DNA from: Brevundimonas alba
Lineage (GTDB): Bacteria; Pseudomonadota; Alphaproteobacteria; Caulobacterales; Caulobacteraceae
Reading direction: 5' to 3'
NCBI RefSeq assembly: GCF_011927945.1
Contig: NZ_JAATJM010000001.1
Coordinates: forward strand, 1 to 64,000
DNA length: 64,000 nt
The notes beneath the pieces were generated by a model. It was not told the DNA's origin. It did no database searches and was given only the letters and a program-made list of their open reading frames with translations. Positions 28,687-38,030 of the stretch are shown here, piece after piece; within the stretch, counting starts at the first letter, position 1; each line of letters opens with the position of its first letter. The position numbers and the translations under genes were made by a program.

Positions 28687-28812
28687 CTAGCCCTGCTTCG
28701 CCTTGAAGCGCGGGTCGGTCTTGTTGATCACATAGACGACGCCCTTGCGGCGAACGACTTTACAGTCGCGGTGGCGACCCTTGAGCGACTTGAGCGAGCT
28801 GCGGACCTTCAT
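28687..28812 (-). CDS. rpmJ: 50S ribosomal protein L36
   Basis: The 41-residue product [20 protein letters not shown]... ends [12 protein letters not shown], the long proteobacterial form of L36. The start at 28812 gives this standard length; the frame upstream to 29043 is not protein-like. It has only one cysteine, so the CXXC...CXXXXH zinc site of the other L36 type is absent, marking it as the zinc-independent (C-minus) version. It is monocistronic with its own terminator and lies upstream of gapR. Confidence 0.95.
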   Translation of the reverse strand: MKVRSSLKSLKGRHRDCKVVRRKGVVYVINKTDPRFKAKQG

Positions 28813-29247
28813 GGTCGTCGTCCTGAGGCAAAGCAAAACAGAAAAGCCGCGGGACGAACCTGCGGCGGAGCGGTGCGTATAGAGAGGCTTCCCCGGTTCG
28901 TCAACCAGACAGGCAGGCGTTTCGAGCGGCTCTTGCATCGTCCCCGATTTCCGTCCCGGTGGCGGAAGAGACTGGAGGCCTGGCCTCCGGGTCGAACGGA
29001 GGGTCTTCGGGCTTGCACGCCCGACGCGTAGCCCCTCCGCCACCAGGCCAGATCGGTCTCAGAGAGCTGTCGCCTTGTGCGCCCTTACCCGTTACCCGGC
29101 CAATGAAATTGACGGTTAACGACGCAAAAGGGTGAATCTTACGGCAACGCTTTCTCCATGCAGGCGCTATAAGCATCGCAGGCGCGCAGAGCCGACTCGC
29201 GGACTTGTTATGAGGCCGCGCCCCGCCGGGAGACTAGCTTGGGAATC
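28813..29247. other. Divergent intergenic region, rpmJ to transglycosylase
   Basis: About 435 bases without a convincing gene; open frames here are short and arginine-rich shadows. Visible features are a GGAGGCCTGGCCTCC palindrome at about 28974 and a GGTTAACG tract near 29113 that could be half of a CtrA or GcrA-type site. Promoters of rpmJ (minus) and of the transglycosylase (plus) must lie here; none could be assigned with confidence. Confidence 0.4.
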
Positions 29248-30528
29248 ATGCGTTTCAGCCTTCGCCTCATCCTGATCGGAACCGTCGCCGCCTGCGCGCC
29301 CATGCTGCCGGAGCCCCCGCCTGTCGGACCGTCGCCGCAGCCTGCGCCGAGCCGGCCTTCGACACAGCCTCCCGCTGTGACACCGGCAGCCCCTGCGGCG
29401 CCCATCATCGATCAGGCCGGGTTCGATGGCTGGAAACAGGGCTTCCTCGCCCGTCACGGCGGCGCGCGCCGGGCGGAGTACGAGCGTGAGTTGGCGGGCC
29501 TGACGCCCGACCCGTCGGTGATCCGGCTGGACCGCAACCAGCCCGAATTCAGCCGTCCGGCCGGCGCCTACATCCAGAATGCCGTCACGGCCACGCGCAT
29601 CGCCCAGGCCCGCCAGCGCACCGACCGGGTGCCGTGGTCGGTAGTTCAGCGGTTCGGCGTGCCGTCCGAAATCCTCGTCGCCGTCTGGGCGCAGGAGAGC
29701 GCCTTTGGTCAGGTGCAGGGCGACTATGACGTCGTTCGTTCGCTCGCCACCCTCGCCTATGACGGCCGCCGCCGGGACTGGGCCGAGGCGCAGCTGAAGG
29801 ATGCGCTCGACATCGTGGTCGACGGCCGCCGCGAGCGCGGCGGGCTGAAAGGCAGCTGGGCCGGAGCGATGGGGCAGACCCAGTTCATGCCTGACAACTA
29901 CCTGCGGCTCGGCGTCGACGAGAGCGGCGACGGCAAGGTCGATATCTGGGGGTCCGACGCGGACGCCCTCGCCTCGGCCGCCAACCTGCTGGCGCAGGCG
30001 GGCTGGAAGCGCGGCGAGACCTGGGGCTACGAGATCCGTCTGCCTGCCGACTTCGACTACGCCGACGCCGAGGGGCCGCGCCATCCGTGGTCGTACTGGG
30101 CGTCAAAGGGGGTGACGCTGGCGCAGGGCGGAACGCCGAACGCGGCCGAGGCGCGCGAGGAAGCGACCATCCTCCTGCCGCAGGGCGCGCGCGGGCCCGC
30201 ATTCCTGGCGCTGCCGAACCACTATGTGATCCGGCGCTACAACAACTCGGTCAGCTATTCGCTGGCGATCGGGCTGACGGCGGACGGGATTCAGGGCAGG
30301 CCGGGACTGGTGGCCTCATGGCCCAACGACGCGCCGCTGTCGCGCGAGCAGCGGATCGGCGCGCAGAGGGCGCTGACGGCGCTGGGGTATGACACGCAAG
30401 GCGTGGACGGAGTGGTCGGCGCCAATACGCGGGCGGCGCTGCGCCGCTGGCAGATGGCGACCGGGCGACTGGCGGACGGCTATCTGACGGCGGACCTCGC
30501 CGACGAACTGATCCGCCGCGTCGGCTAG
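29248..30528 (+). CDS. Lytic murein transglycosylase (MltB/SltB family), lipoprotein
   Basis: The start at 29248 (MRFSLRLILIGTVAACAPML) opens a lipoprotein signal with lipobox VAAC; a TTG nine bases upstream is less likely. After a proline-rich linker comes the SLT_2 domain of about 300 residues, with the catalytic glutamate in VAVWAQESAFGQVQGDYDVV and the typical GSWAGAMGQTQFMPDNYLRL and WGSDADALASAANLLAQAGW segments. A peptidoglycan-binding type 1 domain closes the protein (ALGYDTQGVDGVVGANTRAA). It cleaves the MurNAc-GlcNAc bond with anhydro-MurNAc formation. It is convergent with flaF. Total 426 residues from this start. Confidence 0.92.
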   Translation: MRFSLRLILIGTVAACAPMLPEPPPVGPSPQPAPSRPSTQPPAVTPAAPAAPIIDQAGFDGWKQGFLARHGGARRAEYERELAGLTPDPSVIRLDRNQPEFSRPAGAYIQNAVTATRIAQARQRTDRVPWSVVQRFGVPSEILVAVWAQESAFGQVQGDYDVVRSLATLAYDGRRRDWAEAQLKDALDIVVDGRRERGGLKGSWAGAMGQTQFMPDNYLRLGVDESGDGKVDIWGSDADALASAANLLAQAGWKRGETWGYEIRLPADFDYADAEGPRHPWSYWASKGVTLAQGGTPNAAEAREEATILLPQGARGPAFLALPNHYVIRRYNNSVSYSLAIGLTADGIQGRPGLVASWPNDAPLSREQRIGAQRALTALGYDTQGVDGVVGANTRAALRRWQMATGRLADGYLTADLADELIRRVG

Positions 30529-30543
30529 GTTCGGCGGCCTCGA

Positions 30544-30912
30544 TTACGCGGCTTGTGCCGAACCCGGGCCGGCCAGGCCCTGCATGACCATCTTGTTGAT
30601 GTCGATCAGCGCCTGGAAGTCGTCCTCGCCGCGCATGACGACCGAGGAATGCTTGCTGACGAACAGGCTGATCGAGATGATCGAGGCCCGCAGCGCCTTG
30701 TCCATGGCGTTGTCGGGATTGGCGCAGTCGGTGGCCAGCACCGACCAGAGGCGGCGGTTCCAGTCGAGCGCGTCGATGCGGGTCGCGATGTCCGAGGGAT
30801 CGACCGTTGAGGCGTGCATCAGCGCCCGGGTCACCTGCCCGAACAGCCGGTACTCCATCTCACGCGGGTTTTCAGCCCGCGTCGCTGCGGTCTTGTACGC
30901 CTGAAGCGACAT
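30544..30912 (-). CDS. flaF: Flagellar biosynthesis regulator FlaF
   Basis: FlaF is the alphaproteobacterial partner of FlbT in post-transcriptional control and secretion of flagellins. The 122-residue product contains the family segments [37 protein letters not shown] and [18 protein letters not shown]. Its start lies inside flbT (41-base overlap), so the two are translationally linked. It is convergent with the transglycosylase gene. No flagellin gene is present in this window. Confidence 0.93.
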   Translation of the reverse strand: MSLQAYKTAATRAENPREMEYRLFGQVTRALMHASTVDPSDIATRIDALDWNRRLWSVLATDCANPDNAMDKALRASIISISLFVSKHSSVVMRGEDDFQALIDINKMVMQGLAGPGSAQAA

Positions 30913-31294
30913 TCGCCAGACCTTCCTCGTAATCTACCAGTTTCCGGGCGGCCATCAGCGCCTTGTAGTATTCCCGCGACATGACGTGCCGGGAGGCGGC
31001 GACGCAGTCGGCCAGCACTTCGGGATTTCGGGTAGCGCCCATAAACTCGGTCAGGCGCATCGCGAACTCGTCATAAACCTTCGGCGCGGCGCTCTCGTCG
31101 AGATACATCATCATCACGGGGAAGTAGACGCGCCGGGCGGGGGTGTTGACCTCCTCCGGCTGCATGATGTCCTTCTCGCGCAGGACGCTGGCCTTGTTCT
31201 GCAGGATCAGCACGCCCCGGCGGTCGCCGTTCTGAACGACGGCGCCGTTGAGCACGAACTTCTCGCCGGGCTTGAGCGACAGCTTCAGCGGCAT
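30872..31294 (-). CDS. flbT: Flagellar biosynthesis repressor FlbT
   Basis: FlbT binds the 5' untranslated region of flagellin mRNA and limits its translation until hook-basal-body assembly is complete, as established in Caulobacter. The 140-residue product begins [20 protein letters not shown] and has [20 protein letters not shown], then [15 protein letters not shown], all typical of FlbT. The C-terminal 13 codons overlap flaF. It is divergent from the FlbA-like gene, with a 123-base gap that should hold both promoters. Confidence 0.94.
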   Translation of the reverse strand: MPLKLSLKPGEKFVLNGAVVQNGDRRGVLILQNKASVLREKDIMQPEEVNTPARRVYFPVMMMYLDESAAPKVYDEFAMRLTEFMGATRNPEVLADCVAASRHVMSREYYKALMAARKLVDYEEGLANVASGVQDRSDAG

Positions 31295-31417
31295 TCAGGC
31301 GACTCCAGACAGGGGGCGACGTTAGGGAGCCGCGGACCAACGCACCCTAAACAGGCGTGGTTAACCATCCCTTGTGATCCCGGTGGCAAAGCTCGGGGAT
31401 CATCGCAGGATCACCGC

Positions 31418-33205
31418 ATGTCCGCCGTCGAGTTGTCGCCCGAACAGGTCCACGGGATCGCCCCGTCAGCGCAGGGGGTCGCAGGCGACTCGGCCTCGCC
31501 CGAGGCCATTCGGAAGCTGTCGCACCAGCTGGCCAACCCGAAGCTGGCGGTGAAGGCGCAGCGCAAGGCGCTGGAGAAGCTGAAGGCCGCCCTGATGGCC
31601 ATCCGGGCCGGCGACTTCCCGCTGGGCGCCAAACGGGCGCTGGACGCGCTGAAGCTGGACGAGACCAACGGCCTGGCCTGGCATGTGCTGGCCATCTGCC
31701 GCGAGAAGTCCGGCGATCTGGGACAGGCCCTGCTGGCCTATGAGGCGGCGCTGAAGCTGCTGCCGAACGAGACGGACGTGGCGCACGACCTGGGCCGGCT
31801 GGCGCAGCAGATGGGCTATCTGGAGATCGCCGAGAAGCTGCTGCTCAAATATCTGGCGGCCGATCCGGGGCATGTTGAGGCGACCAACAACCTGGCCTGC
31901 GTGCAGCGGGACCAGAAGCGGTATGGCGACGCGGTGGAGACGCTGCGGGCCCTGCTGGGGGTGGAGCCCGAATCGCCGGTGCTGTGGAACACCCTGGGTA
32001 CGGTGCTGAGCGACCAGGGCGACATGGGCACGGCCCTGACCTTCTTCGAGGAGGCGCTGCGGCACGATCCGGCGTTCGCCAAGGCCCGCTACAACCGCGC
32101 CAACGCCCGCCAGCCGCTTGGTGACGCGCTTGGCGCGCTGGAGGATATCGAGGCCGCCCTGCCCGGCGCCGAAAGCCCCTATGAGCGGGCCATGATGACC
32201 ATGGCCAAGGCGATGCTGCTCATGACGCTGGGCCGCATCCCGGAGGGGTTCGAGGCCTATGATGTGCGGCTGGACCCGCACCTGCCGGAATCGATGCGGG
32301 TGGCCGTGGCGGCGCCGCGCTGGGATCCGAAGACGGAGGAGATCCGCGGCAAGCGGCTGCTGATCGTGGGCGAGCAGGGCATCGCCGACGAGATGGTGTT
32401 CGGCACCTGCATCGGCGACGCCATCGAGGCCGTGGGACCGGAGGGGCAGGTCTACGTCGCCGTTGAAGCCCGGCTGGTGGGACTGTTCCAGCGGACCTTC
32501 CCGACGGCCATCGTCGGGGGGCACCGCGCGGTCAAGCTGGAGGGGCGGATCACCCGATATGTGCCGTTCGTCGAGGAGATCGAAGGCGGAATCGACGCCT
32601 ACATCCCGATGGCTTCGCTGCTGGCGGTGTTCCGGCCTTCGGTCGAGGCCTTCCCCGACCGGCGGGGCTATCTGCAGGCGGACGCGGACAAGGTGGCCTA
32701 CTGGACGGCCGAGCTGGAGAAGCTGGGGCCGGGCCTGAAGGTCGGGCTGCACTGGAAGAGCCTTGTGCTGACCGGGTCGCGGGCGCGCTATTTCTCCAGC
32801 TTCGAGCGCTGGCGGCCGGTGCTGACCACCCCCGGGGCGATCATGGTCAACCTGCAGTGCGGCGACGTGTCGGACGATCTGGCCGCGGCCGAGGCGGCGG
32901 GGGTGTCGATCTGGACGCCGCCTATCGACCTGAAGGACGATCTGGAGGATGTCGCGGCCCTGTCGAAGGCGCTGGATCTGGTCATCGGCCCGGGCATCGC
33001 GGGCACCAATCTGGCGGCGGCGGTCGGGGCGACGGCGTGGATGATCACCGCGCCGGACGACTGGCATTTCCTGGCGACCGACAAATACCCGTTCTACCCG
33101 CATCTGCGGTTCTTCCGGCGCGAGAGCTTCGCTGAGTGGGAAGGGGCTATCGCGCGCATCCGCGAGGCGCTGGAGGAAGCGGTCGAGCGGGGGAACGCCG
33201 CGTAA
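31418..33205 (+). CDS. TPR protein with glycosyltransferase-like C-terminus, FlbA-like
   Basis: The start at 31418 (MSAVELSPEQVHGIAPSAQG) has GCAGGA upstream; the open frame extends further back without support. The 595-residue protein has TPR repeats over about residues 50-290, such as LAWHVLAICREKSGDLGQAL, LLKYLAADPGHVEATNNLAC and PVLWNTLGTVLSDQGDMGTA. The C-terminal half looks like the glycosyltransferase/heptosyltransferase-type fold found after TPRs: KRLLIVGEQGIADEMVFGTC, VGLHWKSLVLTGSRARYFSS and LDLVIGPGIAGTNLAAAVGA. Divergence from flbT-flaF suggests the flagellin-associated FlbA of Caulobacter, perhaps acting in flagellin modification or export. That name is from memory of the locus, so no symbol is given. 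Confidence 0.75.
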   Translation: MSAVELSPEQVHGIAPSAQGVAGDSASPEAIRKLSHQLANPKLAVKAQRKALEKLKAALMAIRAGDFPLGAKRALDALKLDETNGLAWHVLAICREKSGDLGQALLAYEAALKLLPNETDVAHDLGRLAQQMGYLEIAEKLLLKYLAADPGHVEATNNLACVQRDQKRYGDAVETLRALLGVEPESPVLWNTLGTVLSDQGDMGTALTFFEEALRHDPAFAKARYNRANARQPLGDALGALEDIEAALPGAESPYERAMMTMAKAMLLMTLGRIPEGFEAYDVRLDPHLPESMRVAVAAPRWDPKTEEIRGKRLLIVGEQGIADEMVFGTCIGDAIEAVGPEGQVYVAVEARLVGLFQRTFPTAIVGGHRAVKLEGRITRYVPFVEEIEGGIDAYIPMASLLAVFRPSVEAFPDRRGYLQADADKVAYWTAELEKLGPGLKVGLHWKSLVLTGSRARYFSSFERWRPVLTTPGAIMVNLQCGDVSDDLAAAEAAGVSIWTPPIDLKDDLEDVAALSKALDLVIGPGIAGTNLAAAVGATAWMITAPDDWHFLATDKYPFYPHLRFFRRESFAEWEGAIARIREALEEAVERGNAA

Positions 33206-33244
33206 AGCAGAGGCGTTGATCTCCCGAAGACAGGGAGATTTCAG

Positions 33245-33709
33245 ATGCCGGACCTCGACGCGACCCAGGACGACCAGGACCAGTCGGAAGTCTTCGACGA
33301 GGACAATTTCGACGAGGCTGACGCCGGCGCGGTGACCAACGAGTTCAAGACGTTCGAGGAACTGCCGGACGTGCTGGACGTGACGTCCGCGGCCGGTGAC
33401 GCGGACGAGGAAGACCTGGACGATCTGGACATCGAGGACTCGGCCGCGGATTCGCTGTCGGCCTCAGGCGTCGAGCCGGAGGCGGACGAGCTGTACGGCG
33501 TCGACGGCGCCAAACTGACCGAGATCGACGCCGGCGGCGGCGACCTGCAGACCCATGACGAGGTCGAGCTGGTCTATTCCGGCCTGATGGAAGACGTGCG
33601 CGGGGCCCAGTCCAGCGCCGCCCACTGGGAAGCCAAGAACCTCTCGGACGATGACATCGCGGACCTCGGCTACGGCCCGGACGGCGACGAAGACCATCCG
33701 GAAAACTGA
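33245..33709 (+). CDS. Highly acidic protein of unknown function
   Basis: A 154-residue protein dominated by aspartate and glutamate, for example MPDLDATQDDQDQSEVFDED and DADEEDLDDLDIEDSAADSL. The C-terminal part is less biased (DEVELVYSGLMEDVRGAQSS; HWEAKNLSDDDIADLGYGPD) and may be the folded, conserved portion. An AGGGAGATTTCAG ribosome site precedes the ATG. No signal peptide or membrane segment. It is followed 12 bases later by another small hydrophilic gene, so the pair is probably an operon. Function unknown; DNA mimicry or metal binding are only guesses from charge. Confidence 0.7.
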   Translation: MPDLDATQDDQDQSEVFDEDNFDEADAGAVTNEFKTFEELPDVLDVTSAAGDADEEDLDDLDIEDSAADSLSASGVEPEADELYGVDGAKLTEIDAGGGDLQTHDEVELVYSGLMEDVRGAQSSAAHWEAKNLSDDDIADLGYGPDGDEDHPEN

Positions 33710-33721
33710 GGAGCGCAGAGC

Positions 33722-33934
33722 ATGACCACCGATCACGACGCCCGGACCGACCATCAGCAGGCCCACCCGGAGGACGTGGCCGCCGCTCGCCGCGCCAGCC
33801 CCGGAACGGGCAAGCCCGACCAGCTGTGCGAAGAAGACCGCGACGCCGAAAACCGGCAGGAGGCGCTGGTGGACGAGGGGGTGGAAGAAACCTTCCCGGC
33901 GAGCGATCCGGTCAGCGTGAAACGGATCACCTGA
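33722..33934 (+). CDS. Small hydrophilic protein with ETFPASDP motif
   Basis: A 70-residue hydrophilic, charged protein with ribosome site GAGGAGCG just upstream. The C-terminal DEGVEETFPASDPVSVKRIT matches a motif seen in many small proteobacterial hypothetical proteins of the type 'EETFPASDPxS'. No cysteine-based motif beyond a single Cys, and no membrane segment. It follows the acidic gene and ends just before the non-coding element copy B. Role unknown; I would expect a stress-related small protein, but nothing in the sequence proves it. Confidence 0.7.
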   Translation: MTTDHDARTDHQQAHPEDVAAARRASPGTGKPDQLCEEDRDAENRQEALVDEGVEETFPASDPVSVKRIT

Positions 33935-33936
33935 GG

Positions 33937-34223
33937 CGAGTTTTGCCCGGGTATAAACCGGAAAAATTGGGTCCGAAGAGTCCGTAGAGTCGGTTTTGCC
34001 CGAATTTCTGAACGTTTTGAGCGCGATGCGGCGGTTGCTGCACCTTGGGCGGTGCGGGCGGGCTGGATTGTCAAAGACCGGCGGCGGAGGTGAACGCGCG
34101 CATTATACGGCCGCGGGATAGCGTGCGCAGAAGATCGGATTGAGAAACGCGGAAGTGGCTGGAAAGGCGGGGGTTTGTCCGCGCTATCCGACTATACAAA
34201 CGCGGATTGTAAGCACAGCGTCA
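33937..34223 (-). repeat. Conserved non-coding element, copy B (inverted relative to copy A)
   Basis: Read on the minus strand this matches the element at 5908-6175. TATAGTCGGATAGCGCGG is at 34179-34196, the TATAAT block at 34101-34114, the 22-base block with GGTCTTTGACA at 34066-34087, and the 22-base block around CGACTCTACGG at 33978-33999. The segment between the last two blocks has diverged, but a hairpin remains at the equivalent place: GCACC-GCCCAA-GGTGC at 34040-34055, with A-T replacing the G-C pair of copy A. Like copy A it sits between convergent genes. No coding potential. Confidence 0.7.
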
Positions 34224-34228
34224 TGCCC

Positions 34229-34409
34229 GTCTCCTCCTGTCGCGCAGCGATGGGGAGGGGGACCATGCGAAGCATGGTGGAGGGGCGATAGACCACGCTC
34301 CGGTCGTCGTTAGATCGCATGCGATCCCCCTCCACCCCTCCACCATTCCGGCTGAGTCGCCGGAATGGTCCCCCTCCCCATTCGCAAGTGGCGAACGGGG
34401 AGGAGACGC
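34229..34409. repeat. Large nested palindromic element downstream of cysS
   Basis: Perfect arms are nested here: TGGGGAGGGGGACCAT (34251-34266) with 34365-34380, and ATGGTGGAGGGG (34274-34285) with CCCCTCCACCAT (34335-34346). The ends GTCTCCTCC and GGAGGAGAC also match. Each half carries its own short hairpin (ACCATGC-GAA-GCATGGT; ACCATTCCGGC...GCCGGAATGGT). It fills the gap between element B and cysS. Elements of this GGGGAGGGGGACCAT type look like dispersed REP-like palindromes; copy number in the genome is unknown from this window. Confidence 0.75.
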
Positions 34410-34416
34410 ATATCCC

Positions 34417-35826
34417 CTACCCCTTCACCCGCCAGGTCGCGCCCGTCGGGCCATCCATCACCACGACGTCGAGGGCGTTGAGGCGGTCGCGGATGCGGTC
34501 GGCTTCGGGCCAGTCCTTGGCGGCGCGGGCGGCGGCGCGTTGTTCGAGGAGCGCTTCGACCTCGGTGCGGAGGTCGTCGGTGACTTCGCCTTCGAGCCAG
34601 CCGCCCGGATCGGACTGGAGCACGCCCAGAATGGCGGCGGCGGCGATCAGTTCGCCCTTGGCGCGGGCGACGACCCCCTGGTCGCCGGCCGTCATCCCCC
34701 GCTCGATCTCGCTGGACAGGGCGAACAGGGTCGCCATGGCGCCGGGCGTGTTCAGGTCGTCCTCGATGGATTTGAGGAAGTCGGCCGGGGGTTCGTCCGT
34801 GGACGCCTCGACGGCGGCTGCGCGGTGCAGGGCGCCGTAGAGCCGGTCCAGCGCCTTGCGGCTCTGCTCCAGCAGGGACGGGTTCCAGTCCAGCGGCTGG
34901 CGGTAGTGGGCCGACAGCAGGCCCCAACGGACCACCTCGCCGGGGATCGACTGGACGAGGTCGTGGAGCAGCAGGACGTTGCCGATCGACTTGGACATCT
35001 TCTCGGCGTCGACGGTCAGGAAGCCGTTGTGCATCCAGTAGCGGCTGTATTCGGCATGGGCCAAGGGCTCATGGGCGTGGCCGTGGGCGCATACGCCCTG
35101 GGCGATCTCGTTCTCATGGTGCGGGAAGACCAGATCGATGCCGCCGCCGTGGATGTCGATCGGCAGGCCCAGCGTCTCCTCGATCATGGCCGAGCATTCG
35201 ATATGCCAGCCGGGGCGGCCCTCGCCCCACGGAGACGGCCAGGAGGGCTCGCCTTCCTTCGACGGCTTCCACAGGACGAAGTCGTGCGGGTTCTTCTTGT
35301 AGGGTGCGACCTCGACGCGGGCGCCGGCGATCATGTCGTCGAGGTTGCGGCCCGAGAGGCGGCCGTAGGTCTCGTAGGAGGAGACGTCGAACAGGACGTG
35401 ACCCTCTGCGGCATAGGCGCAGCCCTGATCCATGATGGCGCCGATCTGGGCGACGATGGCGTCCATGTGATCGGTGACGTGCGGCGCAATGTCCGGGGGC
35501 GAGACGTTCAGCCGGCCCATGTCCTCGAGATACGCGGCCTCGTAGCGGGAGGTGACCTCGCCGATGGGGGTCCCTTCCCTCGCCGCCTTCGCGTTGATCT
35601 TGTCATCCACGTCGGTGACGTTGCGGGCGTAAATCACCCTGTCCGCGCCGTACTCGCGCCGCAGCAGCCGCACCAGCACGTCGAAGACGACCGGAGGGCG
35701 GGCATTGCCGATGTGGGCGTAGTCGTAGACCGTCGGGCCGCAGACGTAGAGGGTCACCCGCTCCGGATCGCGGGGCTCGAACACGCGCTTTTCGCGGTGG
35801 AGGGTGTCGTAAATCGTCAGCGGCAT
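34417..35826 (-). CDS. cysS: Cysteinyl-tRNA synthetase
   Basis: This class I synthetase charges tRNA-Cys. The start at 35826 (MPLTIYDTLHREKRVFEPRD) is the usual N-terminus and gives 469 residues; the frame upstream to 36093 overlaps the divergent folE and is not used. The HIGH motif appears in YVCGPTVYDYAHIGNARP with the zinc cysteine, zinc ligands continue in GWHIECSAM and FPHHENEIAQ, and KMSKS is in VDAEKMSKSIGNVL. The C-terminal helical DALR region ends in ADRIRDRLNALDVVVMDGPT. It is divergent from folE. Confidence 0.97.
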   Translation of the reverse strand: MPLTIYDTLHREKRVFEPRDPERVTLYVCGPTVYDYAHIGNARPPVVFDVLVRLLRREYGADRVIYARNVTDVDDKINAKAAREGTPIGEVTSRYEAAYLEDMGRLNVSPPDIAPHVTDHMDAIVAQIGAIMDQGCAYAAEGHVLFDVSSYETYGRLSGRNLDDMIAGARVEVAPYKKNPHDFVLWKPSKEGEPSWPSPWGEGRPGWHIECSAMIEETLGLPIDIHGGGIDLVFPHHENEIAQGVCAHGHAHEPLAHAEYSRYWMHNGFLTVDAEKMSKSIGNVLLLHDLVQSIPGEVVRWGLLSAHYRQPLDWNPSLLEQSRKALDRLYGALHRAAAVEASTDEPPADFLKSIEDDLNTPGAMATLFALSSEIERGMTAGDQGVVARAKGELIAAAAILGVLQSDPGGWLEGEVTDDLRTEVEALLEQRAAARAAKDWPEADRIRDRLNALDVVVMDGPTGATWRVKG

Positions 35827-35941
35827 GGGGAGACTTTGCGGGAGAGTTTTCTTGCGGGACGGACTGGCGGTCCCATATACGCCGCCAAGCTGATAAACAG
35901 TCCCCCGCGACTTACAAAGCCGCGCGTTCGAGAACCGTCCC

Positions 35942-36565
35942 ATGAGCCCCACTCCCGCCAAGCCCGTTCTGGTCGGCGACAACGATCCCGCCACGTTGCG
36001 CCCGTCGCGCGAGGAGGCCCTGAAGGCCGTCCGGACACTGCTGGCCTGGGCCGGCGACAACCCGGACCGTCCGGGCCTGATCGACACGCCCAAGCGGGTG
36101 GTCGACGCCTATGGCGAATGGTTCGACGGCTACGACGCCGACGTGGCCAAGGAGCTGTCGCGGACGTTCGAGGACGTTCAGGGCTATGACGACATGGTCC
36201 TGCTGCGCGACATCGAGGTCGAGAGCCACTGCGAGCACCATATGGCCCCGTTCCTGGGCAAGGCCTACGTCGCCTACATCCCGAACGAGAAGGTCGTCGG
36301 CATTTCCAAGCTGGCCCGGGTGGTCGAGATCTTCTCGCGCCGGCTGCAGACGCAGGAAACCCTGACCCAGCTGATCGCCGGGGCCATCGAATCACACCTG
36401 CAGCCCGCGGGCGTCGCGGTGCTGATCGATGCCGAACACCAGTGCATGACGACGCGCGGCGTGCATCACCGCCACGTTTCGACCATCACCACCCGGTTCA
36501 CTGGCGACTTCAAGACCGACGCGGCGCTGAAGGACCGGTTCCTCAAGCTCGCCCAGGGTCGTTGA
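35942..36565 (+). CDS. folE: GTP cyclohydrolase I
   Basis: This enzyme converts GTP to dihydroneopterin triphosphate, the first step of tetrahydrofolate synthesis. The 207-residue product has the zinc ligands in ESHCEHHMAPF (Cys97 and a following His) and the second cysteine in DAEHQCMTTRGVHHRH (about residue 167). Active-site segments include RPGLIDTPKRV, VVGISKLARVVEIFSRRLQT and QETLTQLIA. The usual GVRKPGS stretch is GVHHRHVS here, a variation seen in alphaproteobacteria. It is divergent from cysS. Confidence 0.96.
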   Translation: MSPTPAKPVLVGDNDPATLRPSREEALKAVRTLLAWAGDNPDRPGLIDTPKRVVDAYGEWFDGYDADVAKELSRTFEDVQGYDDMVLLRDIEVESHCEHHMAPFLGKAYVAYIPNEKVVGISKLARVVEIFSRRLQTQETLTQLIAGAIESHLQPAGVAVLIDAEHQCMTTRGVHHRHVSTITTRFTGDFKTDAALKDRFLKLAQGR

Positions 36566-36737
36566 TCGGGCTGAAGCGGCTCGCCTCAGAGGCGTAAATT
36601 GTTTGCGGAACCCGCGAGGGAACCGACTTCCACCTGAACCCGCTTTACAAGCCGGGCCCGGGACGCCAAGAGACGAACCGAAGCTTTAAGCGTCGCTCGC
36701 CGCGTGTCGCGTCGGGCCTGATGGAGAACCAAAGCGG

Positions 36738-37181
<444 letters not shown>

Positions 37182-37206
37182 GCGTCACGCCCGTTCACAC
37201 GATCAG

Positions 37207-37237
37207 GGGCCGCTTCCGAAGGGAGGCGGCCCTTTTT
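37207..37237 (+). terminator. Intrinsic terminator after first exbD
   Basis: GGGCCGCTTCC (37207-37217) pairs with GGAGGCGGCCC (37222-37232), including one wobble, around a GAAG loop, followed by TTTTT. The same sequence is repeated after the second exbD. Confidence 0.9.
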
Positions 37238-37344
37238 CATGGCCGCGATCCAGCCATTCCCGGGCCGCACAAAAGTCGCGGGACGGGCCCGACATCCTCA
37301 TGCACCGTCGCGATGTCGCGCCGGGCGACAGGGAGGACGACAGG

Positions 37345-37776
<432 letters not shown>

Positions 37777-37800
37777 GCGTCACGGCCGTTCAACGATCAG

Positions 37801-37831
37801 GGGCCGCTTCCGCAGGGAGGCGGCCCTTTTT
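37801..37831 (+). terminator. Intrinsic terminator after second exbD
   Basis: GGGCCGCTTCC (37801-37811) pairs with GGAGGCGGCCC (37816-37826) around GCAG, followed by TTTTT. It is nearly identical to the terminator at 37207-37237, and the preceding bases (GGCGTCACG..CGTTCA..CGATCAG) also match. Confidence 0.9.
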
Positions 37832-37846
37832 CCTTGCGCATCACAG

Positions 37847-38017
37847 CTTTCGTCATCCTCCGGCGAGCCCCGCGAGACCGGGGGACCCAGCGGCGCGCGA
37901 GAGCGCGAACCTGTCGCGGACATGCTGTCGGATACAGCCTGCCTGAACAGATCGCCTGCGGCGCCGCTGGGTCCCCCGGTCGCGGCGCTGAGGCGCCTTG
38001 CCGGAGGATGACGAAAG
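37847..38017. repeat. Long palindromic element between exbD and the flagellar cluster
   Basis: Eighteen-base outer arms (CTTTCGTCATCCTCCGGC at 37847-37864; complement at 38000-38017) and twenty-base inner arms (37877-37896 with 37961-37980, containing GGGGGACCCAGCGGC) are both perfect. A 64-base central part separates them. This looks like a mobile-palindrome or REP-type insertion between two convergent genes. It differs in sequence from the palindrome at 34229-34409. Confidence 0.85.
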
Positions 38018-38030
38018 TTGGGGGCGGGAG

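Noticed and set aside
31295..31417. Sigma-54 promoter between flbT and the FlbA-like gene
   Set aside because: TGGCAAAGCTCGGGG lacks the TTGC half at the correct distance; a lone TTAACCAT is also insufficient to call CtrA control.
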